From Meloidogyne chitwoodi (Eukaryota; Nematoda; Chromadorea; Rhabditida; Meloidogynidae): a stretch of DNA of 64,000 nt. The stretch spans positions 2,046,001-2,110,000 of the forward strand of contig JACZZP010000014.1 of NCBI GenBank assembly GCA_015183035.1. The letters are read 5' to 3'. Of the stretch, positions 37,222-48,554 are shown one piece after another. The first letter of the stretch is position 1. Each line of letters opens with the position of its first letter. A program made the position numbers and the translations under genes. The notes beneath the pieces are model-generated. The model made no database searches, was not told the DNA's origin, and saw only the letters and a program-made list of their open reading frames with translations.

Positions 37222-40177
37222 CTAATTTTTTATCATTATTTTTTCCTTCTTTTCCTCTTCTTCTTCACCTTCCTCTCCTCTTCCAATTAAAATTTTAACA
37301 ATTTTTTGATATTCTTCATCTGTCAATTTTGGTAATTCTTTTAACATTTTTGAACAATTTTTTTCACCAAAATTATTCAAATTTAAAACATCTAATAAAA
37401 ATGTTGATACAAAAGGTAAAAATGTTTTTAATAATGTTAAGGTAACAGAAATAATTTCTTTAAGAGTAAAATCAATTGCTTGTATTCTTTTTATATCTTT
37501 ATTCCAAAGAGATTTTTTTGTGCTTTCCTTAAAAAAAATAAAAAAAAAAAATTAAACAAAATAATAATACCAAATAATTATCACATATATCACTCAAAAT
37601 AAACAAATAAAGATGATTAAATGCAAGATGTGGCCTATTTTTTGACATAAAATAAAAATAAAGTTGAACAACTTGTGCAAGTTTTTCTTGTAAAATTTTG
37701 TCCTGAAAATATTTTTTTAAAAATATAAAAATATACCAACATTTTCATTTAAAATAAAAGAATTATTAACAATATTTTCATCATTATCAATTATTTCATT
37801 TTTTAAAGCATTAAAAATTCTTTCACTATATTTACACATATTCCATATTTTATTACAAAAACGTCTTCCTTCATCTGCAAAACGTGGAATATCCACATGT
37901 ATTTGAAAATCTGTAACATCATGACGTAACATTGAAAATCTTAAAGCGTCTGCTCCACAAGCTTTTATACCATTAGGAAAACGTTTCTTTAAATCTTTTT
38001 CAGAAGTTTCTATATAAATAAAAAAATCAGAATTTTAAAAAACTACAAAATATACAATTTTCCGGAAAGAAAATTAAAATCAGAATTAAAATTTTCCGGA
38101 AGAAAATAAGAATCAGAATTACAATTTTCAAGAAGGAAATAAAAAGTAAAAATTACAATTTTCTGGAAAGAAATAAAAATCAGAATTACAATTTTCCGGA
38201 AACAAAATTAAAAGTAAAAATTTACCAATATCCTCCAAAGGTAGATTAGAAGTTTTCATTCTTTCAATCATTTGCTCAAGTTGTATTCCATTAATAATAT
38301 CCATTGGGTCTATTACATTTCCCAATGATTTGCTCATTTTTCTATTTTGACTATCTCTTATTAAACCATGAATAAGAACATTTGAAAATGGATAATGTCC
38401 AGTTAATCTTTTTTTTTTTTATTTATTTAATAAAAAAATATTTTAATAATAAAAAAACCTTTTACATATAACCAACATTCTAGCAACCCAAAAACCTATA
38501 ATATCATGTCCTGTTTCCATTAAATCAATTACATTTTGAGAAACTTCATTTTTAGGCCAACAAGCAATAATAATTGGAATTAATGAAGAACTTTTAAAAA
38601 AAATAATTTTATTTTTTTTAATTTTTATAAAAAATAAACCTAAACCAAGTGTCTAAAACATCAGAATCTTGAATTAAATTAGATTCAATTTCAAAAGGTT
38701 CAAGTTGTTTACGAGCATCTTCTTCAGAAAGAGCAACAATCCATCTATTTATTTATTTTTAATTATTACTTAAAAAATTAAAAAAACCTTTTTGAATTTT
38801 CAACAAAATAAGCAGGTATTTTATGACCCCAAACGAGTTGTCTACTTAAACACCAAGGCTCTTCAAATTTTAAAAATTCAACCAAATTTCCTCTGACTGA
38901 ATTTGGATCTAAATTTAACTAAAAAATAAAAATTAAATTTAATTAAATAAAAAAATACATTTCCATTTTCCAAATATTCTAACAATTCTTTATTCATTTC
39001 AGTCATTTGAAGAAACCATTGTTCTTTCATTGATGGCTCTTTTTCATCAAAAGATTGAATTAAACGTGTTTCACGTTTAATTAAGCCAAATTTATGTAGA
39101 CGACAAAATGCTGATTTAACTGCATTGGAGAAATTCTTTAAAAAAAATGTTTTGTAAAATAATAAATTTATAAAAACAACTTTAGTTATCTTTAAAACTT
39201 TTCGGAAAGAAAACAGTAAAATTTATAGCGTTCAGGAAAAAAATTCTAATTTTGTCTAATTTCGTAAAAGATTTAAATTTTACTGTTTCCTTTCCGGAAA
39301 GTTTTAAAAACACAAAATCTAATTTAAAAAAAAACCAGAAATTTATTTAATCGCCTTTTCCGGAAAAGTTTATTTATTTTATTTAAATATTACAAACCTC
39401 ATCCATTGTATAAAATAAATGTTCCCAGTCTAAAGAACAACCTAACGAATTCAACTGTTTTGTAATATCATCAATTCTTCTAATAAAAAATTTAATTTTT
39501 TTTTAAATTATTAAAAAAAACAAAACTCATTTTTCCAGTTTTCACAATAATTCAAAAATTCTTTATTAGAAATTTCTTCTCTTTTCTTTCCAAATTTTCT
39601 ATAAATTTGTTTTTCAACAACTGTTTGTGTTGCTATACCAGCATGATCAAAACCTGGTATCCATAATATCTAAAATTTAATATTTTTTTTAAATAAATTT
39701 TATATAAAAAATAATAAATTAAATAATAAATTAAAAAAATAAGTTAATTAATTATCAAAAATTAAACCTTTTTTCCCAATAATTTATTAAAACGACAAAT
39801 ACTATCTTCAACAACAACAGTAAGTGCATGTCCAACATGTAAATTTCCTGTAACATTTGGTGGCGGTAAAATCATTGTAAATTTTTCAAAAAATTCAGGC
39901 ACTTTATCAGTTTGGTTTTCTTCATCAATTGAATGTTTATTTATAAATTTGAATTTATTTATAGTCTCATCTCTTGTAAAATAATGGTTTTTGACTAATT
40001 CAGCATCAAATTTGCCCATATTATTTAAACTAAAAAAAAATATTTTACAAAAAAAAATTTTTTATTAAAAAAAAACCTTGAAGAAATATAAGGAAAATTC
40101 AACACAAAACTTCGAATGCATGATATCCTTCTTTGATTCAATTTAAAAAGAAATAAAGCTTTCCTTTTAAAATTCAT
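37222..40177 (-). CDS. Mitochondrial valyl-tRNA synthetase lacking the CP1 editing domain
   Basis: Twelve exons: 40077-40177, 39768-40029, 39527-39669, 39398-39479, 38959-39135, 38788-38918, 38640-38744, 38459-38590, 38226-38407, 37741-38009, 37571-37702, 37222-37527; 673 residues, whereas typical ValRS has 900-1050. The first 33 residues are basic and hydroxylated with no acid ([18 protein letters not shown]), a mitochondrial presequence. Class I motifs are [15 protein letters not shown] (HIGH) and RKMSKSLG (KMSKS). FDHAGIATQ and TWFSSSLIP fit ValRS. After [11 protein letters not shown] the protein passes straight to [13 protein letters not shown] and [17 protein letters not shown], which normally flank the roughly 200-250-residue editing domain. 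Exons on both sides join in frame and the intron between (39136-39397) holds only repeats, so no exon was missed there. The C-terminal anticodon-binding helix bundle is present and the last residues are acidic. Confidence 0.9.
38035..38220. repeat. Intronic TTTTCCGGAAA minisatellite in valyl-tRNA synthetase
   Basis: Four to five units of about 40 bp, each with aatcagaatta, then attttccggaaagaaaataa. The intron at 39195-39370 has three more decayed units. Confidence 0.85.
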
Positions 40178-40358
40178 TATTTATATAAAAATAATTTAAA
40201 TTTAATTAATAAAAATTAAAATACACTTAATAAATAAATAATTCATATTAATATAATTTTTTTTTAATAATTTAAAAAAATGATATTTACTATTTAATTA
40301 AATAAATATTATATACTATTTTATTATTAAAAAATGTAAAAAATTAAATTATTTATTA
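40178..40358. other. Short AT-rich spacer
   Basis: Only 181 bp separate the ValRS start from the kinase stop codon. Same-strand spacing this close could suggest co-transcription, but no downstream trans-splice signal is clear and the functions are unrelated. Confidence 0.4.
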
Positions 40359-43300
40359 TTAAAATCTATCAACTTTTTTTATATTAACTGGCAGTGGCGG
40401 AATTCTAAGTCCATGAATTCTTTTTGGAGGTAATGGAGGAGGAGAAGCATTATTATTTTTTTGCCCAACACGCGAATCTTCAAAAGAAAAAATTAATTTT
40501 TATTTTTTTTTTAATTATAAAATAAACCTAATAAACGAGGAAAAATTTGTGGAGATGATGAAACATCTGATGAAGAAAATGATATTATTTTTTGATTATC
40601 CAAAATGTTAAATTGTTTTGTTTCCTTAAAAGAAGAAAAATATTAATTAATTAATTTTAAGAATTTAAGCAAAAAAATAAAATTTTACATCATCTGTGCT
40701 TCCTTCTGGATATATTCCACTGTCACAATGACTTAAAGGATTATTTACTAAAATTATAAAAAATAATAATTACCAAAAAAAATTAAAAAAAAATAATACC
40801 ATTAGTAAATGTAGAAGGTGTTGTTGTTGTATTTAATGATGTTGTAGTTGTTGAAGATGTTGGAAATAAACGTAAAGAATTTGGACGAATAACTACTTGA
40901 CCATTATTATCTTTTTTTTACAATTTAAAAAAAAATTTATTTATTAAAAAAAACCTTTATTAATATTATTTTTCAAATTAACATTTTTTTCATTCATTGG
41001 AGCTATTGAAGTTGGCCATGGTTGATCATTATTATTTATTATTATTTGACGTCGTGGTGATGCTCCCAAAGTAAATTTACTTTTTCGAGGTAATGGTATT
41101 GGTACATCAATTTTATTATTATTTTTTAAATTATTATTTTTAGGTAATGTTGAAGGTAATATTGGTGTCTATAAATTAAAAAATAAATTATTTAAAAAAT
41201 AAAAAAAACCTTTAAATTATTATCTTTCATAGGTACATAAGAAGGATTAGAAAATGTTATATTCGCAGGTACGGGTTGCATCATAAATTTAAACAAATCA
41301 CTTTTTAATTAAAAAAATAAATAAAATAAATTCATCTTTTCTATCAGAGCTGTTCCCTTTTCTGTAAAAAGGAAAATACTAAGTCTCTTCAGAGCGCCTG
41401 TGATAAAGACCATTCTCTCGTGCGATAAAGACGAAAGAAATTGTATACAGTTCTGGAAAAGAGAAGGTCATGTGACGTTTCTCTGACCTCAACTATTTAC
41501 TGGTCAGTTTTTCTGCGTCTTTTATATACGAGAGAGTGGTCTTTATCACAGGCGCTCTGGAAGAGACTTAGTATTTTCGTTTTTACAGAAAAGGGAACAG
41601 CTCTGTTTTCTATAATAATAAAAAAAACCTTGACGATTGTGAAGGATTTTCAGAAGATTTTGAACGTTGATGCAAACAACAATTTGCTGCTGCTGTTGAT
41701 GTTGTTTCTTCAGGAATAAATAAACATGATGATTGAATTTTACCAATATTATTATTTGTTGTAGTATTTAAATCAGTATATGAACGAGCTGAATTATTAT
41801 TACCACAAGACATTTTATTATTAAAAGAATTTGTATAATCTTCATCTATTGGTTCTGGAAAAAATTAATATTATTAATAAAATTAGTGTTCGTCCCCATT
41901 CCCCCGCCGGGCTTTTGACTAAAAAAAAAAATCACAAAAAAAATCCCCCCGTCAATTTTTTCTTTAGGCATAAGTTCCCACTGATAATTTCCTCCCATCT
42001 CTTCTCCAGAAACATTTCTCACATCCCCCCGTTCCTATTTAAAGCCTTTCCCGTTTTACGGGGACGAAGACACTAGAAAAAAATTATTAAAAAAAAACCA
42101 AAAAATAATTTTGTAGAAGTAATAGATCTATTAGAATGTTTTTGATAATTATTATTATCTTCATCATCATCATCTTGCATTTGTATAATCGTATTTATTG
42201 AAAGCCTATCTTTTGAATTATTATAATTTTCTTGATGATTATTTGATTTATGATGATGATGACGAGATTTAACAAATTCTGTTGTTGTTCGTTTTTTATA
42301 TTTTGGTGTAGTAATAGTAAAATGATAATTATCATTTTGTTGTTGTTTATTATCAAAACTTTAAAAAAAAATTTAAAAAAAAATAAATCTAGTTATATTT
42401 ATTTAAAGTAATTCCTCCCACCCCACCCCACTGTTCCATAACCCTTATAAATAAAAAATAAAATAAAAATAAATAAAAACAAACCCAATCATTTCCAATT
42501 TCTCTAATTGTACAGGTTCTATATTATTAATCATCTCTAAATTATTACTGCTAAAATCATCTCCTCCTCCACCACCACTACAAATAGAAGGACGTGGTGA
42601 TGTTCCTCCTCCTCCTCCACCAAAAATTTTATTCATCCAACTACGTTTTACAATAGAACTTTTTGCACAAGAATTTATAGGAGGATCACATGAAGAAGAA
42701 GAATCATTTTCTGGTGTTGTAGTTTTTGATAAATTTTCATTATTTGCTGCTTCAACATAAAAAATACTATTTGATGATTTTCTACTATTATTATTATTTG
42801 CTTCTTTATTTAAATTTCCTAAAAAACTTTTTCGATTATTATTATTAAAATGTTGTTGTTCATTATTATTTTCATTTGAAGAAGAAGAAGAAAAATGATG
42901 TTGTTGTTGAGAAGGAGGGGGACTAATTTTTTGATTAAATAGTTGTGCGACATTAAATGATTTATCAATTTGATTTGATGTATTTTGAAAGTCTAAAAAA
43001 AGTTTAAAATTAAATTTAATTATTAAAAAAAAAAAATATTTTTAAAATAATAAAAAGACGGAGAGAGTATACTACAATTCGGTAGAAATTTTCAGATATT
43101 TTAAATATTTTTTTTCTTTAATAATTGAAAAGTGACCTCCTCCATAATCTACCGAATGGTGAGCCCTTCAAAAATAAATTGGGTCACAACAAAAAAAAAA
43201 ATATTTCAGAAAAAAACTTTAAAAAACAGACTAAAAACCTTTTCAAAAACAAAAATAATAATAACAACAAAAACAACAAATAAATAAAAAATAAACCTTC

Positions 43301-46300
43301 ACCATTAGCACTAACCACAACAAAACCTTCTTGATTAACTTCAAAACTATTATCAGAGGAAGAAGAAGAAGAGACTGATGAATCACTTGGGGACGAAGCA
43401 TTAGTACTACTACTACTACTATTATTTTTTTTATTTTCAACAAGAACCAATTGTTCACAAATTTTTGGTCTAACTGCATTTGTTCGACTTAATCCTCTTT
43501 CTTCTTTTTTATTATTATTATTTTTATTAAATTCTTCTACATTCTTAGTATTACATTTAATTTCATCAATATTATCTTTTATTATTTGTTTCTCATTTTT
43601 ATTATTACAAGTACTTAGAGTCAAATATTGATGTTGACGAAATTTATTTGGACGATTTGGATTCTTTGAATTAAAATTTTTAATTTTCTTATGAATTTAA
43701 AAAAAAAACCTTGTGTTGTGAATCATCTAAAATCGAGTATATTTCATCTCTATTATTATTATTATTATTATCTTCTATATTTTGATCTAAAAGAGAATCA
43801 TGAGAACGATGACGATCTTGATTATGAACATCTTTTTTTAAACCTAAAAATATTAAATATTTAAACAAAACAAGACTAACCACGACCACTAACAACACTT
43901 ATTTTTAATTTAAAAAAATAATAATAAATATCAGAGATCGGGGATTTATTAAAAAAAATTTAAAATAAACCAAAAAAAATATATAATCATTTTTCAGGTA
44001 AAAAATAAAAAAAAACTTAATTAATTAAAAAAATTACGATGTATTATAAGCACTTTTTCATCAGAACTAGAGCTTCTAACTCTTGCAGAAACATTATGAC
44101 GAAAATCTAAAAATTAATTATTTATCGAAAAATTTAAAGAAAAAAAAAATACCAATGGGAGGTCCAATACATTGTTTATTTAATTTTGATTTTTTTAAAC
44201 AACGTCGTCTAGGAGGTGCTGGTGGATGATGTATTGAAATTCCTAATTTTTTCATTGCATCCAATTCTTTTCCTAAAATTGATCCATATCGTTGAATTAA
44301 ACAAATAGCTTCATAAATAGGAATTTTAATTGATTCTCCTCGACAAATATATTGAGAATCAGATTCTTCTTCATCTTTTATTATAGCTTTATAAGTTAAT
44401 TCTTTTATTTCATCAATTTCCATTTCATTGACTTCATCTTCTGGTTGTTCTTCTTCTTTAGGTAATATCTGGAAAAAAAATTTTTTTACAAAATATTTCA
44501 AACAACATATAAAGCTGGAAAATTCTTTTTAATTTTCTCATCATCTTAATTTCTCAAAAATAAATTTATTTTCACTCATTTCCTTGATTAGTAGTAAGGA
44601 AAAGTAGCAAACGAAAGAGACCTAAAGAGTGTCCGAGAGACTTTCGAATTAATTTTTTGTGTATATAAACCAAATAACATTCGGGATTGAAAAAGGTATG
44701 TGAATAAAAATGGGTCTTCTATTTACCAACAAAATTCATCATCAACAAGTCTTACGGACAGACTTTAATCTTCATTGGAATAAAAAGAAAAAATACCCAT
44801 TTATAAGTATTATCAATATTTTGTTCGGCAACATCTAACATTTTTACAATATCTTTAATAGTTGAACGCTCAAGAGGATTTTTCATCCAACAACTTTTAA
44901 ATATTTTTAGCATCTCATCAGGCAAGTCATTTGGCAAGGGAAGAGGTAATTCATCTTTTTCTAACTAAAATAGACAAAATTAAAATGAAAAAGAGAAAAA
45001 TACAAAAGTATGAATAGCATAAGGCCCAAAGTTTTTATAAGGTATTCGACGAGAAAGCACCTCCCACAAGAAATTAGCTTTAAAAAAAATAAAAAATACA
45101 ACAACAACAACTAATTTAATTTAGAAAAAATATACCAAATGACCAAACATCTGAAAAAACAGTATAATCACTACATTCAAGCACTTCAGGAGACATCCAT
45201 GGAACTGAGCCATTAGAACCATCATATTTTATAGTACCAGTTATTGAAACGTTAAAATCTAAGATTTTTTAAAAAATATAAATTTAAAAAAAGTTAACCT
45301 GATATTTTCAATGTAACAAGATCAATTCTTAAACCATTACATTTTCGACAAAGATTGTTTCGTGTATAATTTGTTATCTTAAAAATTGTTTTTTAAGCTA
45401 AAACAAGCAAAAAAAGCATACATACAATTTTCCAACTTTCATCAGCCAAACCACAAATACAAGGAATTTCTTTGATTAAAACTAAAATAAATGTAAGTAA
45501 AAATAAAGATAAAAGAAACCATTTTCTGCTTTTAAATCAGCATAAATTACAGGATCATTTCTTGAATGAAGATGTTCAAGAGCACTAGCAACCTGTTTAG
45601 CCCAATAAATAACAGTTAGTATATCGGATGAAGTCATTTTTCGATATAAGTTGAGAAGGTTTCCACCTATAAAAAATTAATAGATTAAACAGACATTAAA
45701 ATTAATTAAATTTTAAAAAACCTGGACAAAACTCCAAAGCAATTAAAGGTGTTTCCAATTCAAGTCCATAGAACCCAACAATATTTTCGTGGTTGATCCT
45801 TGAGAGTATCAAAGCTTCTCGTTGCAAATCTAAAATTACGAATTCAAAAAGTTTTACAATTTAAACCTTCTATATTTTGTTCAGTGCTTTTCTTTGGTAC
45901 TTTTAAGGCGACTTCCTATAAAAACAAAAAATAGATAAAAATAGTAAGAATATGAATACTTGATTTTTATAGTATCCTCGAAAGACGTTAGCCATAGCAC
46001 CAGAATCTAATAATTGTTCGCGTTTAACTTCTTCAGCGTTGATTAAATCAGGCGTAGAACCAATTAAAACAACCTATAAAAAGGAAAACAAATTAGGTAA
46101 AAATTAAATATGATACAAATTTTTCGGGAACAATTCCTTTCTTTTTATCAATGCGTGCCACGACCCATCCATCTTCACCACTGAAAAAGAAAGCAAGAAA
46201 ATGATAAAATATACTTAATAACCTGTCATCAGTTAAAATCTCAACGACAGAACCATGTCGCAACGATCTAAAAACATTAAATCAAAACCTCACTCAGTTT

Positions 46301-46498
46301 AGAAAACTAACAGTTCATCTTTTTCCTTAGCTTGATAGTCACTACAAGCAGTACCAACACGACGAATTTTGCGCATCCGAACAACTAAAATTAAGTAAAA
46401 AAATGTTGAACAATTAAATAACCTGATTTATTTGCATCCATGGAAATTGACGTACTTGGAGCAGTTTCATCATTAATAAAATTTGAAGGAACATTCAT
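40359..46498 (-). CDS. mlk-1: Mixed-lineage-type kinase: SH3, kinase, CRIB, long proline/Asn-rich tail
   Basis: Twenty-six exons, first 46423-46498, last 40359-40477, all phases consistent, 1248 residues. An SH3 domain at residues 35-85 has ACSDYQAKEKDELSL, GWVVAR and GIVPEKFV. The kinase domain, about 105-370, has the Lys in VALKVP and NHENIVGFYG. Its catalytic loop is IYADLKAENV, in place of HRDLKxxN, and DFN replaces DFG. SVPWMSPEVL follows, then an FSDVWSFANFLWEVL helix. An acidic segment follows, then IGPPIDFRH, a match to the Cdc42/Rac-binding CRIB core I-x-x-P-x-x-F-x-H, created across the 44153/44106 junction. The C-terminal half is Asn/Ser/Pro-rich with PxxP motifs (PPPLPPKR). By family it is a MAP3K for JNK/p38 signalling under small GTPases. 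Introns contain an hAT MITE (41345-41605), a dispersed repeat and a small inverted repeat. Confidence 0.88.
41337..41613. mobile_element. hAT-type MITE with perfect 8-bp target duplication
   Basis: The element spans 41345-41605 (261 bp). It starts cagagctgttcccttttctg and ends with the exact complement (cagaaaagggaacagctctg). The inverted repeats continue for about 85 bp, imperfectly, through aatactaagtctcttc and cgcctgtgataaagacca. It is flanked on both sides by ttttctat (41337-41344 and 41606-41613). CAGAG ends and an 8-bp duplication are hAT hallmarks. No ORF for transposase. It sits in an intron of the kinase gene. Confidence 0.95.
41883..42075. repeat. C-rich dispersed repeat in a kinase intron
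   Basis: gtccccattcccccgccggg at the left and cccgttttacggggac at the right end form a short gtcccc/ggggac terminal inversion. Internal blocks match 15170-15385. Probably a small non-autonomous element. Confidence 0.5.
43060..43165. repeat. Small inverted repeat in a kinase intron
   Basis: acaattcggtagaaatt near 43074 and aatctaccgaatgg near 43147 form inverted ends about 90 bp apart, suggesting a tiny MITE. Arms are only 10-12 bp. Confidence 0.4.
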
Positions 46499-46707
46499 GC
46501 TGTGAAGAACTCTAAAATTTTTATGAATATTAATGAATTCAATTAAAAAGCACAATCACAATCTTAAAAACCCGTCATCAAAACAATACTCTAATGTTCT
46601 GTTTTATACAAAAAAGTTATTGTCGTTTATTTCACTAACCAATACTATTTTTATAATATCGATTGGATGAATTGTCATTTTACTAGAAAATACAGAATGC
46701 CAAAAAT

Positions 46708-48265
46708 TTAAATTAATGGCGTCCCTCTTAATTCGTAAATCACTAAAAATGGCGAATTTTTGCTTTTACTACCAAACATTCTATTAACACAACCTTGTCG
46801 TCCATTTCTGCTATGCTCCACGCAGCCTTGACTTCCAGTCCTTCTTAGTCCAGTTTGTTCCAAGTCTTTTGCCAAAACAATCTGTGCTATTAAAATCTCA
46901 AAAAAATTTGACTTCTCAAAAAAGTGAAATATGGACAAAGACAAAAAAGGACTAAACAAGTCAAAAATGACAATGAACGAATCGATAGAAAAATAGTGAA
47001 GGGGAATAAAGCATCGCGCGCATATTTTTAGCTTTTGCAAATTTTTGTTTTTATCAAATTTAAAAAATGCTTACATCGTTGAAGGCCGATGAAGAAAAAG
47101 TAGAAGAGCCACCATCCAAATCCATCAGCAGCGTCCAATCGTCGCCGGAACCTAACTAGAAAAAAGAAATCCCCCCCCCCCCCTATTTATTATTTATTTA
47201 AATTTTTTAAATAATAAAAAATTAATAAAAAAAACACCGGGTTCCACCAAAACAGTGCTCCTCGTACATCTGCCATCCAGTCCATGTTGATCTTCAGGCC
47301 AAAGCCAGGCCTTCCATGCTCCTCATCAGGCCAAAGCCAGGCCTTTCGTCCATGTTGATCCTTAGCTTTAAAAAATAATCATTTGTTAAACAATTAAACA
47401 AAAGAAAACCTGTGCCGTCCAAGGCACACGTCTCAGGCCAAAGCCAGGCCTTCCTCGTTCAAGTTGATCTTGAAAGATAAAAAATTATTGGTTGCAAAAT
47501 TTGACAAAAAACCTGCCCATCCAGAGGGCAGGCCACACGCCTCAGGCCAAAGCCAGGCCTTTCGTCCATGTTGATCCTAGACTTAAAAAATTATTATTTG
47601 TTAAATTAAACAAAAGAAAACCTGTGCCGTCCAAGGCACACGTCACAGGCCAAAGCCAGGCCTTCCTCGTTCATGTTCATCTTTAACGAAAAAGATGATT
47701 GATTAAAAATTGAACAAAAAACCTGCCCATCCAGAGGGCAGTCCACATGTTCAGGCCAAAGCCAGGCCTTCCAGTCCAGTTGATCTTTAACGATAAAAGA
47801 TTATTATTTTTTAATTAATCAAAAAGAAACCGGTGACATCCGGAGGATGTCTTGCGCCATCCAATCCTTTGCGCATGTTGATCACATCGGCCTATAATTT
47901 CAAATATTAAACATATAAAATTTAAAAAAAAAAACAAAAATTATAATCACACCCATCAGCTGCATTCAGGAGCTCAGGTTGATCCTACAAATTTAAAAGT
48001 TTAATCACTATTTTAGTTAAATTTAACCAAATTTTTAATTTTTAAATTTTTTAAAGTTTTTCGCATGCGCAAGTAGGGAAAGATTGAAATAACAAATGAA
48101 AACAATAAAGCGATAAATAAACGAATGAAAAATCAATAAAAAAAACGTAAAAAAACGAAAAACCCCCGGAGGCTTAAAAAATGTTGACGGAACTTTAAGT
48201 GGTTTGTTTTTGTTTTTTTCGTTTATATCTCTTTTGGCATAACGTCTTTTTTGAAGAGTCCCCAT
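46708..48265 (-). CDS. Candidate gene with tandemly repeated mini-exons, unknown function
   Basis: The minus strand shows a row of short GT...AG-bounded segments: E0 48164-48265, U1 47953-47984, U2 47831-47891, U3 47723-47784, U4 47622-47680, U5 47513-47576, U6 47410-47468, U7 47238-47360, U8 47075-47155, E9 46708-46881. U3-U7 are copies of one 59-64-nt exon (U7 doubled) around AAGGCCTGGCTTTGGCCTGA. They are separated by short AT-rich introns, about 40 nt except for the one of about 49 nt between U6 and U7. E0-U2-U3-U4-U5-U7-U8-E9 joins in one open frame of 241 codons from the ATG at 48265 to TAA. Including U1 or U6 in that order introduces a stop. The same repeat is read in three frames (KAWLWP, EGLALA, RPGFGL). 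No family is recognised. It could equally be a non-coding transcript. The start lies 290 bp from, and divergent to, clathrin light chain. Confidence 0.4.
47171..47183. repeat. Poly-C tract
   Basis: A run of about 13 C beside the U8 acceptor, on the minus strand a poly-G within the intron upstream of U8. A homopolymer error in the assembly is possible and would not affect the exon frames. Confidence 0.8.
47238..47984 (-). repeat. Exon-intron tandem array with hairpins at 5' splice sites
   Basis: Unit length is about 100-120 bp, with a two-unit higher order: U3 and U5 end alike, as do U4 and U6. Each unit has a core hairpin AGGCC-TGGCTTT-GGCCT. Most also have a second hairpin ending at or just before the donor: CTGCCC-TCTGGAT-GGGCAG|GT (U3, U5), GTGCC-TTGGAC-GGCAC-AG|GT (U4, U6), GACATCC-TCC-GGATGTC (U2). 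Stem sequences differ but pairing is kept. The units are far more GC-rich than the introns. Confidence 0.85.
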
Positions 48266-48554
48266 TGTGCTTTTTTGCGTTTGGATTTTCTTTCATGACT
48301 CAATGGTTTCTTTTTATTTTATTTTTCTTATAGCCCGAATAATCGCGAACAATTTACTATATAAGCTGGTTTAGTGACAAAAGAAAAGCAAGAGACTATT
48401 TACGGAAAATAGTCCACGACCAGTTGGGTTTTTTCCTTCAGTTTCTTGTTATTTTTTTGTTCCACGTTGTTCATGTAAAACTTTTTCTGCTTGTTTAAGC
48501 ATATTTCTACTAAATTTTCTTAATATTTAGGTTTCTAATTCATAACTAATAAAA
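48266..48554. promoter_or_regulatory. Compact bidirectional promoter region
   Basis: About 290 bp between divergent starts. It holds tactatataagctgg (TATA-like, near 48357) and a hairpin gactatttacggaaaatagtc near 48392. An acceptor-like aatatttag ends at 48531 upstream of the clathrin light chain ATG. Confidence 0.4.

Noticed and set aside
41441..41746. Open frames across the hAT MITE
   Set aside because: They run through inverted repeats into a kinase exon on the other strand; shadows only.
40077..46498. Operon of the kinase and valyl-tRNA synthetase
   Set aside because: Spacing is short, but no downstream-gene trans-splice signal or functional link is visible.
47238..47784. CRISPR-like or ribozyme array
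   Set aside because: Spaced repeats suggested it, but the genome is eukaryotic, spacers look like introns and no hammerhead core (CUGANGA...GAAA) is present.
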